Of a stretch of DNA of 64,000 nucleotides, positions 54,680-64,000 are shown in pieces. Positions within the stretch are counted from its first letter, which is position 1, and every line of letters begins with the position of its first letter. The DNA is from Macrobrachium rosenbergii (taxonomy: Eukaryota > Arthropoda > Malacostraca > Decapoda > Palaemonidae), in contig NC_089749.1 in NCBI RefSeq assembly GCF_040412425.1, positions 34,588,070 to 34,652,069 on the forward strand, in the 5' to 3' direction. Below the pieces are notes generated by a model. That model saw only the letters and a program-made list of their open reading frames with translations. It did not search any database and had not been told where the DNA came from. Position numbers and translations under genes: made by a program.

Positions 54680-55740
54680 CTACACAACTTGTTGAGCAGC
54701 CACCACAGGACCCAAGGAAAAAGTGTCCAAGGACTTGTGAGCAACATCTCGGAGGTAGAAGGAGGTGAAGGTGGTCTGTTGGGACCGCACACCTGCCTTC
54801 AACACCTGAAACCGACATGTTCCCCTGGAATGCAAGGAACGGACCAATGCTGTGGACTTTGGAAGCTCTCGGACGAAGCGTACCAATGTCGTCTTCTCCA
54901 GCAGCAGAATACGCGCTCCTTATCGTCTCACGAAGTCAGAAAGAGATCGTTTTCTTGGATACTTCTTTCTTGATCAAGCCAGTACTAACGCAGAGTCGTC
55001 GACACTCAGGCTGGAGACGTCGAGTCCTCTTCAGATAGTGCCACAGCACTCTAACAGACACAGTAGCATCTCGTCTGGTTCATTACCTACAAAGTCTTCA
55101 AGGGAGGGAATCGTGAAAGACTCAAACCATGCATAAGGGACTGAAGGATTCTGGTCTTCGCCACGAAATCCAGGACGAAATTGAGCGTAACTAATCCCCA
55201 TCCCCTCAAGTGTTTAACATCGAAGGAAAGTCCGTGCAGTTTGCCAACTCTCTTTGCCGATGCCAGGGCCAGCAAGAAAATGGTCTTGAGGGTCAGATAC
55301 CTGTCTGACAACTCTCATAAAGGCTCGTACAGTGCACAAGTCAGGCTCCTTAGAATAAGAGTCACATCCCACGCAGGGGGCCTGAGATCCCTGGGTGGGC
55401 AAGATCTTTCAAAGCTTCTCATCAGGAGGGAAATCTCGAAGGATGAGGAGATATCTACTCCTTTCAGCTGCAAGACTAGGCTGAGTGTGGCACGGTAGCC
55501 TTTTACAGCTGAAACGGAGAGAAGCTTCTCTCGGCGAAGGAAAACGAGGAAATCCCCAACCTGCTGAACAGTAGCTCTGATCGGAGAGATACCCCCTCCA
55601 TGACACCAACCACAGAAGACGGACCACTTTCCCTGGTACACCACTGCAGAGGATTGTCTGAGGTACCCGGCCATCTCCATTGCTGTGCGACATGAAAAGC
55701 CTCTCATTCACAGGAGATGGTGGATAACCTACAGCCATGA
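54680..55740 (-). pseudogene. Tyrosine recombinase of E
   Basis: N-terminal frame 55707-55315: FSCRTAMEMAGYLRQSSAVV, KWSVFCGWCHGGGISPIRAT, VKGYRATLSLVLQLKG. Next frame 55311-55087: TIFLLALASAKRVGKLHGLS (first catalytic Arg in AKRVGKL). The C-terminal frame ends FTSFYLRDVAHKSLDTFSLG then PVVAAQQVV and a stop at 54680, with the catalytic Tyr in FYLRDV. The HxxR box should lie near 54940-54880, where the frame is broken. Two frameshifts only, so this is one of the better-preserved recombinases. Confidence 0.8.
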
Positions 55741-55854
55741 AGACACAGGAATTGCACTGCCTGGTAATACCGCTCCACGTGGGGTTGACACAGCAGGTTG
55801 GGCCAGGGGGTGGATCTCTCTCGGAGCCTTGGAAAGGTGGGCTAGCAGGTCGGG

Positions 55855-56650
55855 TTACCAAGGCCATTTGGGTGCCACCAGAATCATTCTGAGATTCAGA
55901 GTGATCATCACCTGGTTGATCACTCTGCGAATCAGACAGAACGGAGGAAAGGCATATACGTAGAGGTTGTCCCATGGGTGCTGGAGTGCGTCCTCCACAG
56001 CGGCCCAGGGGTCTGGCACGACAGAACAGAAGACCTGGAGTTTTCTGTTGTGCTGGGTGGCGAACAGATCGATGACTGGATGCTCCCACAGGCCAAACAG
56101 CCCTTCCGTGGCTTCCGAGTGAATGGACCATTCGGTTCCAATCACCTGATTCTGGCGGCTGAAGCTTGTCTGTAACAACATTCCTCTTGCCTGGAATGTA
56201 CCTGTCTGACAGCTCTACTGAATGGGCCAGGGCCCACTCGTGCACCTGCATTGTCAACTGGTGGTGCGGGGGGGTTACTAGACATCCCTGCTTGTTAATG
56301 TATGCCACTACTGCAGCACAGTATTGTCGCTCATCAGTACCACGGAGTGTCCCATCACTCGATCCCAGAACTCTTGGAGAGCCAGGAAGGCTGCCTTGAG
56401 TTCCAGGATGTTGATGTGAAGGTGCTTATCATCTTGGTACCACACTCCTGAAGTCAGCAACTCCTCCAGGTGTGCGCCCCATCCCTCGGTCGATGCGTCT
56501 GAGAACAGCAGCATGTCTGGAGGGGGAGTATGCAGGGATACTCCTATAAAGAGGTTCCTGTCGTCCATCCACCAGCGAAGGTCCTCTCTCACCTCCTCTG
56601 AAAGAGGGATGAGAAAGGACTAGGGGTTTCAGGACTGGGACCAATACTCC
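55855..56650 (-). pseudogene. RNase H and VDLFAT linker of E
   Basis: The minus strand gives DLRWWMDDRNLFIGVSLHTP, MLLFSDASTEGWGAHLEEL (first Asp), HLHINILELKAAFLALQEFW (Glu), VVLMSDNT (second Asp), VAYINKQG, YIPGKRNVVTDKL, then GTEWSIHSEATEGLFGLWEH, VIDLFATQHNRKLQVFCSVV, YVYAFPPFCLIRRVINQV and ILVAPKWPW. The full RNase H acid set and the whole linker are readable across two frames. A frameshift near 56310 interrupts it. Confidence 0.85.
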
Positions 56651-56651
56651 T

Positions 56652-57560
56652 TTAGTCTCCATTGTAGAGACCGCAGGGGAAGACACCCATGAGGTACCAG
56701 CTTCTCCAGCGATGACTTGCCATTGCTGGGCTGGCTGTTCCTGTTGAGACAGGAACAGCTGTGCTGCCTGCCTGAACCTGCTGATACGAGAGTCCAAGGG
56801 AAAGACTTTCGCTGCTACCATGTCTATCAGCGTGCCCAGGTACTTTATCCTCTGTTTGGGGTAAGACCCGACTTCTCAAGGTTCACCATGATTCCAAGAT
56901 AGTGGCAAAGCTTGAGGAGTCGATCCCTGTCCTGCAGGACCAGCCAGTTGTCGAGATACCTCAGTAGACGTATCCCGTGGAATGGGTCCAAGCTGACACG
57001 AGAGAGAAGACTCTCGTGAACACCTGGGGAGCGGTCGAGAGCCTGAAGCAGAGTGCCCTGAATTGGAAGACCGTCTCCCAGAGGATAAAGCGGAGGTACT
57101 TGCGAGAGGACAGATGAATGGGTATTTGGAAATACGCATCCCTCAAGTCCACCGTAAGCATGAAGTTGTTCTCCCTGATGGAAGCGAGCACAGAACACGT
57201 TGTTTCCATCGTGAACAAGTCTGGCGAATGAATCAGTTCAGGGAGAAAGGCCTATGACCAGTCTCCATCCCCCTGTGGCTTTCTCTACGAGGAAGACACA
57301 GCTGTAGAAGCCTGGGGACTGGTCTGACACGACTTCCACAGCACCCTTGCTCAGCATGGCTTGCACTTCTTGCTCTAGTGCGGAGTCCTTCGGTGTTCCT
57401 TGGACATAGGTGCGGAGACGGACCAGAGTGTAGGTGAGGGGTGGCCGATACTCGAAGGGTAGTTGATATCCCTCCCGAAGGACATCCGCTATCCAGGTCT
57501 CGGTTCCGTATCACTGCCATATTGCCCAATGGCTCGACAGGCACCCGCCCCCTTCAGAGG
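56652..57560 (-). pseudogene. Reverse transcriptase of E
   Basis: Pieces: MTVDLRDAYFQIPIHLSSRK-like segment (57218-57100: MLTVDLRDAYFQIPIHLSSR with the first Asp), KYLRFILWETVFQFRALCFR, LSTAPQVFTRVFSLVSAW and LLRYLDNWLVLQDRDRLLKL (about 56975-56920). The catalytic box is YLDNW, with Asn replacing the second Asp. The N-terminal part is at 57544-57233. Frame changes near 57215 and 56965. Confidence 0.8.
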
Positions 57561-59530
57561 GTTTTGGGGGGGAACGCCGCCCCTAACGTTTCCCCTTCTT
57601 CTTCTTACCCTTGCCCCCTTTACCAGACTGGAAAGCGGGCTGAAAGGGGCAGGAAGACCCACCCTTTCCAGAGGAAGAAGAAGGCTGGGCGTTTCCACGG
57701 GATCCCTTTGAAGACTGGGACTTCTTAGGGGCCGAGGAAGAGCTAGCCTGACCTGAGGGCCTGGCCGCAGTGGAACGCAAAGACCCAGAGGTCTTGTCCA
57801 CTGCCTGGTGAACAAGGCAGTTGCTGTCATCTGCCCGACACCTGTCCACCACAGTGTCCACCAACTCTCTAGGGAAGAGAGAGGCAGAACCCAGCAACAG
57901 TCCACTCCGCAGGATCATTGGCGACTCAGACCCCATGGACCTGGAAAAGCAAGAACAGCATCCCTCCACTTCAAGACCAGGTTAGCTCACAGGTTTGCTG
58001 TCTATTGGGTGAGGTAGGAGATGACTCCACCTCCAGACTGGCATAGTCTCCCAAAAGCAGAGTCTTCCCCAGGTACGATAGCGCCCAAGGAAGCAGCCAC
58101 TTTGGAAGCGGTGAAAGACCACAGATCCAACCAGGAGACTGCCTGGAAAGCTGCCATGGCAGTGGCTTCCAGGGTTGCAGCCTCCTGCTGAGGAGGGGAT
58201 ATTCTCTGCTGCAATGAGAGATCCAGATCCAAACAAGCCAGGTCCATGTCAACCTGTTAGGTAGCAATGACCTCTCTGAAGGCATATACAAACGCTTCTG
58301 ACGAGGCAGAGGAGGGGGAAGTAGCTTGTCCAAGCGGTTCGATCGTAGTGAATTGTCCTGCCCTGACACAAGACCATTCACCTGATCGAGGACCCCCTAG
58401 GCAACCGTGGACCACAGCAGCCCCACCAAAGCCTTGGGTTCCTTCCTGGGTCCCCAAAAGGATTCGAGGCGCGACGGACAATCCACACATGAGGCCATGG
58501 TCCCTTCCTGGAGGTCGTTGTGCTGACGAATTAGCGCAATTACCTCAGCAAATGTCCTCTGTATTTCGGAGGTGTCCATGTCCTGGGGAAGAGGACCCTC
58601 GAGTCCTTCCAGGGTGTGGTCCTCCTGATTTACTCTCCCTGCAGGAGGGAGAACCTCTGCAGACCCGTGATCCATCCTGCACCACACGGGCATACGACCT
58701 GGCCGAACCAAGGACTCGAGCCAGGCACGTACACCCCCGAGGTAGAACTTTGAGGAGACAACTCGCTGGAGCTCTTTCTGTCCGACTCGCGGCCCCTGGG
58801 AGGAGCCCAGGAGGTAGAGGAGACAGGCGAGGAGGATCGGGAGTTCCCACTGGTCTTGCTGGCAGAACCAACAGAAGCAGCGGGCTGGGAGCGGTCACGA
58901 ACCCGCGGTGGTGACGGCAACCCGGGTCGAGAAGAACGCTTTCACCTGAGCAAAGCGTTCTCCTGAGGACAGCAGAGCAGCTCAGGCGAGATTAAGCCGT
59001 TAAGCCAAGCACTCGGCTCGCCCAAGCCAGGCTGGCCACGTGAACGTGGTCGGGGCTCGGAAGAGTTGAGCACGCGGCCAGTTGGCGAGAACTTGCGCTG
59101 TCATCTGGACACACCCCAGTCTTCTTCAAGGCCGAAACCCTCAGGAAGACTGAGCAGGGGACCTCTTCTCTACCTCACCAAGTGTCCAGACCTGAGGGAC
59201 CGGCGTACCTTCCCAGGGACCTGGCTTGGCACTTGAACAAGTACCAGCGGGAAGAGTCGGGGCACCTGCATGCCCGGACTCTTTCTGTCCTCTGAGTTGA
59301 CGTTTCTCCCATGCAAGACCCTCCAAGGAGGAATTGCTTGGAGGAGGTGTCTCCACCTGAATGAACTTGTCCGAAGAAAAGTGTTCATCTGGTCAAAAAC
59401 GCTATCGTAAGCAAGGACAGCAGCGGTCCCCAAAACTCTCGGCCCCTTCAGGAACTGCAAGGGTAGCGAGTGATGAAGATTATTCATTGGGGGAGCCGAG
59501 GTCCTGTCCCAGAAGTTCTCGAACACAAGG
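57489..59530 (-). pseudogene. gag of E with basic Gly/Lys-rich tail
   Basis: Toward the C-terminus (57969-57583) the frame reads SGLLLGSASLFPRELVDTVV, VDKTSGSLRSTAARPSGQAS then a Ser-rich run and GKGGKGKKKKGKR, a strongly basic tail suited to RNA binding. Mid-part (58247-58002): TLEATAMAAFQAVSWLDLWS and FTASKVAASLGAIVPGEDSA. N-ward parts: 58711-58397 (LIRQHNDLQEGTMASCVDCP) and 59526-59170 (WDRTSAPPMNN, VLAYDSVFDQMNTFLRTSSF). Together about 600 residues of a gag-like product, broken by a few shifts. Confidence 0.6.
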
Positions 59531-59579
59531 TTGATCCAACTTGAAGAGGAAGACCCTCACTGCTTCCGAAGCGTGAAAC

Positions 59580-62500
59580 TTCTGTATCTCTCTCCTCGGA
59601 GGGAGACCTTGACAGATCCCAAGAAACCCTCCTCAGCTACCTGGTTGTACTATGAGACAATCAGGGGAGAGACCCCAAAGCATGCCAGGCAGCTGAACTC
59701 CGAAGTAAGTCAAATTCGTCGGATCTCTCTGTCCATCTTGCGCCTCTCAGAACAACTAAGAGGAGTAGAGAACAGGTGAGGAGAAAGAGTACCCCTACCT
59801 GTCCTGCCAGTAAGAACAGTAGGAGACACAGACCATGAGTGATAATCAACCGAAGGAGATTATTGCTACATGGGGAAAGAAGAGCATGCATGCCGTGGCA
59901 AAGCGCTTTCCTTGGAAGAACAGAAAGTTCACTCGAACAGTGCCGAGACCCCGATTCGGAAAAACCAAGCAGGGCTGAGCCAAGCTGCACCGAACCAAGC
60001 AGATCACGCGAACGCGATCTAGGCTGGGTGGTAAGCAGTGGACTGGGAGGTAAGTGGGGCAAGCTGAGCCTGTCTCGTGAACGCGACCAGGGGCTGGGTG
60101 GGGTGAGCAAGCTGGGCCAAGCCAATCATGCAAACGCAATCGGAACTGGACAGGGCGGAACTCGACCGCCGTGAACTAGCGCTAATTTCCCGAACTCTAA
60201 ACTCCTTTGAGGCCGAGGCCCCTCGAGAAGAAGGTTTAAAGGGGAATTCTGTGTCTGCTATCCTGCATGCTCGAACTCTAACGTTCAAGACACGAGGATG
60301 AAACCCAACCAAGCAACCGAAGCAGCTGGTGGGCAGTAACGAGACACCTGGGCGTTCGGCACTTTCTCTTGTCCTGTGCCTCTTGCCAGAAAAGCACTCA
60401 TGATTCATAGAATTCGAGCGACCTACGAAACTCCCAAAAATCGGGAGCGGCTGCTTTTGGTTTCCTAAGAAATCTTACATGCAGACTTCTAAGACTGGCA
60501 ACGAGGGCACGGCCCCCGAAATGTGAGACCCCACAGGAGAATGTAAATCGGTTTCTGCCCGAGGGCAGAAAGAGCCAACGAAAGAAACTTGCCTCCCAGC
60601 AGAGAGTCAGTCCCTTAGAAGTCCCACAGGACTCCCAAAGGGAACCTCTTCCCTGCTTCTTCTGGTGTTTGAACCGACAGGATTGAGACACCAGGGTGGG
60701 AACCCAACCGAGCACTGCTAAGCACTCAGGGAGTGCTTGTAGTGCAGGCAGGAAGAGCTGAGACACTTGGGTGCCTTGGCCCTTTCTGCACTGCTCCCGA
60801 ACTGGGTCATGGAGAGTACTCTCCAGACCAGATCGGGATACTAGATATTCCACAGAATCTCGAGCACTAGGAGCGGCTCGCGAACGAGTGCCCAAAGCAG
60901 CACCTGTCTTAGAGGAGGAACCTCTAGGACTGGGAATGGGAGTGCAAAACAAGGTCTGCGCACCCACGGCTCCCGAAACACAAAACCCAGGGATAAGCGA
61001 ATCAGTTCCCGAACCCGAAGTTTGGGAAGAGTCAACTAGAGACCCACTGTCTCTTCAGAAGGAGGCAGTCCCTAAACATCCAAGGACATCAAGGACGAAG
61101 CAGCAGCCTTCCTCTCCTTTGGCTGACAGGGTCTATCCGGTTCCAGGGATGCCCTCAAACCTCGGGAGAGGAAGGGAAGAGGCAGCAGAAGACAAAATCA
61201 AAATTCCCGTTTCTCTCCTCCCCAAAGAAACCCTCCTTGACTACCTGGGTGTACTACAAAATGATCTGGGGCTGATCCTGAAAATTAAATCCCAGTAGCC
61301 AAACTCCGAAGAAAGACAAATCCATCGGAGAAAGAGCACCCCTAGCTGTCCTGCCAGAAAGACCAGCAGGAGAGGCAGACCATGAGCGGTAATCAACTGA
61401 GGTGATCACTGCAGCACAGGGGAAGAAGAGCGCTTGTGCCGTGGCAAAGCGCTTTCCTGGGAAGAGCAGAAAGTTCACTCGAACAGTGTCGAGAACTCGA
61501 TTCAGTTGATCCAAGCGGGCCAAGCCGATCACGCGAACGCCGATCTGGACTGGGCGGCAAGCAGGGCAAGCTGAGTTGATCATGCGAACATGATCAGGGG
61601 CTGGGCGGGGCGAGCCAGCCAAGCCGAAGATGAGTGAGCTGAGCAGATCTCACGAACGCAATCGGCAGATGGGCGGGGCAGAACTTGTCTGCTGTGAACT
61701 GGAGCTGACTTCCCGAACTCTAAACTCCTTTGAGGCCGAAGCCCCTCAAGAAGAAGGTTTAAAGGGGGACTCTGTGTCTGCTACCCTGCATGCTCGTACC
61801 CTAAGGTCCGAGGCACGAGGACAGGACCCGACCCAGCAACCAAAGCAGCTGGCAGGTAGTGTTGAGACACCTGAATGCCTCTTGCCAAGTAAACGCTGTG
61901 ATTCCGGGGAATCCGAGAGCCCTACAAGACTCCCGAATCTCGTAAGAACAATCATTGGGAGCAGTCTCCTTCAAGCTTCCTAAGAAACCAAAACGGGCCA
62001 TGCACAGAACCAGTCCTAGACCCAGACTTCTAAGGACTGGCAACAAGAGCGCGACCTCTGGAGGCCACATGCTTGCGGCCTCCAAAACATCAGACCCCAG
62101 AGGAGAATGCAAATTGGTTTCCACCCAAGGGTGGGAAGAGCCAATGAGAGAACTATTGCTTCCCTGGAGAGAGGCAGTCCCTTAGAAGTCCCACAGGACT
62201 CCTGAAGGGAACCTCTTCCATGTTTCTCCAGGCATTTGAACCATTGGGATCAAGACACCAGGTTGGGAACCTGACCGAGCCACTGGGAAGAGCTCAGTGA
62301 GTGCTTGTAGTGCTGGCAGGAAGAGCTGAGACACCAACATGCCTCGGCCTTTTCTCTCGCCCTGCTCCTGAACTGGGACAGGGAGAGTACTCTTCGGTAC
62401 CAGTTTGGGATGCTTGATATTCCACAGAATCTCGAGCACTCAGAGCGACTCACGAATGAACGCCCGAAGCAGCACCAGTCTTAGAGGTGGAACCCCTAGA

Positions 62501-62790
62501 ACTGATGACGGGAGCGCAAACCGAAGCCTGCGTGCCCGTGGGTCCTGAAACACAAAACCCAGGGGTATGCGAATCAGTTCCTGAGCCCAAAGGCCAAAAA
62601 GAGCCAACAAGAGACCCACTGCGTCCTCAGAAGGAGGCAACCCCTTACACGTCCAATTAATGACTCCCTAGGGGGAAGAAGAAGCTTTCTTCTCCTTCGG
62701 CCGATGGAGGCCTATCCGGTTTCCCATGACCACCTCGAACCTCAGAAGAAGGGATGAGGCAGCAGAAGACAAAGTCGAAGATAGAGCTGA
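59580..62790. repeat. ~1.55-kb tandem duplication (two units plus partial third) in E
   Basis: Paired landmarks, unit 1 / unit 2: CCAAGAAACCCTCCT 59619 / about 61223; CGTGGCAAAGCGCTTTCCT 59894 / 61440; AACTCTAAACTCCTTTGAGG 60194 / 61716; CCCTTAGAAGTCCCACAGGA 60611 / 62178; TATTCCACAGAATCTCGAGC 60845 / 62413. A third start is visible near 62710-62780 (GAGGCAGCAGAAGACAAA, also at 61180). Offsets are 1520-1600 bp. Inside are shorter repeats of GATCACGCGAACG, CGGACTGGGCGG and AGCAAGCTGAGC-like words (59980-60150 and 61510-61690). Reading frames over it are not conserved between units. Confidence 0.85.
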
Positions 62791-63720
62791 AGAAGAGGAT
62801 AGCTACCTCCCACAGGGCGTCTTCCTTAAACCTCCACTCTGACATCTTCTTCAGGATGATGGACAGGAAAAAGCAAAACCTCCAGGTCAGTTTAGTCAGG
62901 AACACAACAGCAGTGGCCCGGGACATGAACACCAGGAGTAGCAACAAGCACAGTGAGGATAACTGGGGCAGGAGCTACAGGAACGACATTAACAGCGATA
63001 GGAGTGAACAGGGAAGCTGCAGTAGTAGTAGCAGCGACAGGAGTGAACTGGGAAGCTGTGGCAGGAGACCAAGAGGAGCTGCCGTGTGACTGGTCACCGG
63101 GGTAACAGGAGCAAGCAAAACAGGAGGCGCAGCAGGAGTAGATGGGGCCACAGATACACCAGAGGCAGAGCCACAGCATACATGAGAGCCAGAGAATGAT
63201 AGCGATCAATCCACATCAACGGGGCACAGAGTTGGAAACCGAGACACTGATGTGGACCTACACCATCACATCAAGGTACTGTGGTCGATCCCGAAGCAAC
63301 CACTGTAAGAGCGTCAAAGGAACTCCTCCAGGGTAAGATATCCAAAAGCAGGACATCCATCCAACTACTACTATGCCTACAATGCTCACTGTCAACCTGA
63401 AAGAAAAAAGCAAAAGTGATTAATCAAGGGAGACTCTTCTCGCTCTGAGGGGAATTGCCCTACAAAACAAGAGGCCCCTGAGAAGAGGTCTCCCCCGAAT
63501 GCGCCGCCCCCACCCGCAATCTTGGCCTGACAAGAGAGTGAAGAGAGCTAAGGAGAGATAGGAGAAGAAAACTATCGGGAGAGAGACAAAGTAGAAGGTG
63601 AGGTTACCAAGGGCGCCGTGGAAGTAAAACTTACCAATGACACCCAGCAACCCTCCTCCGAAGTTCCCTCCTGGCAACTTTTCCACAGCGCAGGCGGCAA
63701 AGAGCAACACCTGGCATAAG
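62657..63720 (-). pseudogene. Upstream gag or leader segment of E
   Basis: The frame 63209-62892 contains ASQFTPVAATTTAASLFTPI then AVNVVPVAPAPVILTVLVAT: a Pro/Ala/Thr/Val-rich low-complexity stretch with an internal repeat (SQFTPVA / SLFTPIA). The frame 63710-63420 has no recognisable domain. Likely the start of the E gag product or its leader. No Cys cluster of the A/B type was found. Confidence 0.35.
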
Positions 63721-63771
63721 TTAGAATAGGGATACAGTTATGCCCTTGTACACTGAGGGCACGAGGCCTAA

Positions 63772-63873
63772 TGATAGGGGAGCAAACTTGTTACACCCCA
63801 GCCAATGATTGGGGAGCGAACTTGTTACGCCCCAGCCAATGAAAGGGGAACGAAAATGTTACACCCCTGGCTG
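63772..63873. repeat. Three tandem 34-bp units
   Basis: AATGATAGGGGAGCAAACTT, then GTTACACCCCAGCC, repeats three times with small changes (starts near 63772, 63806 and 63840). Each unit has a GGGGAGC...TTACACCCC inverted motif. The rest to 64000 is AT-rich with no feature recognised. Confidence 0.85.
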
Positions 63874-64000
63874 TCAATCCCAAGACACATGCTAGGGAAA
63901 CGACAGCCTAAAGAAGGCTATTGTGGTTTTGTATATTAATTAATATCACACATAATATATAGTACACAAAAATACTAAAAAGATCCCACCAGGAAAAAAA

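Larger units (their letters stand above)
53801..64000 (-). mobile_element. DIRS-like element E (5' end beyond window)
   Basis: Starts with TTTTTAAAAGTAAATAGTAT directly at the A2 end. Order on the minus strand: gag and leader (63.7-57.5 kb, expanded by a ~1.55-kb tandem duplication), RT (57560-56652), RNase H and linker (56650-55855), recombinase (55740-54680), 3' module (54140-53801). No 5' terminal repeat of this type was found before 64000, so it continues. GC content is higher and frames are longer than in the other copies, so it may be the youngest large element here. Confidence 0.75.

Noticed and set aside
55409..56308. 299-codon minus-strand frame in E as a single protein
   Set aside because: Only its first part (YIPGKRNVVTDKL) is genuine RNase H. 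The rest reads out of frame across the linker and recombinase, which appear in other frames.
58267..58914. 215-codon plus-strand frame in E
   Set aside because: Antisense to the E gag frames, which carry shared gag-like words. The high GC content of this stretch makes long antisense frames likely.
1..64000. CRISPR arrays, bacterial operons, prophage, integron
   Set aside because: Tandem repeats present are satellites or minisatellites without spacers of constant length. Gene content and splice sites are eukaryotic.
1..64000. Intact tRNA genes
   Set aside because: Only the tRNA-like head of the SINE near 26880-26940 was found. It does not fold into a full cloverleaf by inspection.

Overview
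This is eukaryotic, intron-bearing and repeat-dominated DNA, almost certainly from an arthropod and most probably a decapod crustacean. I infer this from dense DIRS-type (tyrosine-recombinase) retrotransposons, which are known to be abundant in decapods, and from two short dispersed repeats (near 21.0 kb and 26.9-27.15 kb) that I remember as common in shrimp, crab and crayfish sequence. That is recognition from memory, not a search. There are no bacterial operons, CRISPR arrays or phage genes.

Layout on the + axis. 1-3.5 kb: 3' part of a tyrosine-recombinase retrotransposon (Y0). 3.6-6.3 kb: gene-less AT-rich DNA. 6262-6669: a piggyBac-like MITE with TTAA duplications. 6.8-21.0 kb: a four-level nest, in which element A1 is interrupted by a fragment of D, which abuts B1, which contains or is fused to a fragment of C. 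21.0-28.15 kb: the only stretch free of DIRS. It holds a decapod-type dispersed repeat, a 2.9-kb piggyBac-like element carrying a ~375-bp satellite array, one host exon (first coding exon of a CCDC124/Lso2-like ribosome-associated protein, - strand), a pogo/Tigger-like MITE, and a degenerate RNase-H-bearing LINE with a tRNA-derived SINE inserted in it. 28.16-41.8 kb: element B2 with A3 nested inside. 41.8-53.8 kb: element A2 with F nested inside. F carries a 5S-rRNA-derived insert in its reverse transcriptase and a U6-snRNA-derived copy in its gag region. 53.8 kb to the end: element E, with a ~1.55-kb tandem duplication in its gag/leader region.

All DIRS copies, and the LINE, read on the - strand. 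Where complete, each DIRS copy shows from 5' to 3' (right to left): gag with an N-terminal Cys cluster; reverse transcriptase (YLDDWL-type catalytic box); RNase H; a linker with VDLFAT and YAFPPF motifs; tyrosine recombinase (R, HxxR and Tyr boxes); then a 3' terminal module. That module is a ~300-bp unit with palindromic arms followed by an internal complementary region that repeats the outer ends, which is the DIRS-1 hallmark. Nearly every frame is broken by stops, shifts or nested insertions, so these are fossils. The longest clean piece is the 344-codon A1 reverse transcriptase frame.

The observations I consider most interesting are these. Terminal arms of several DIRS families carry CAGGTAAGTAT or a near match, a perfect consensus 5' splice site complementary to the U1 snRNA 5' end, facing outward. 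A conserved G-rich motif lies next to those arms. B2, A2 and E are joined end to end with no spacer and in one orientation. 5S and U6 RNA-gene sequences lie inside element F. A satellite array sits inside piggyBac-type ends. I could not run alignments, so element boundaries are good to about 5-20 bp where ends are visible and to about 50-200 bp elsewhere.
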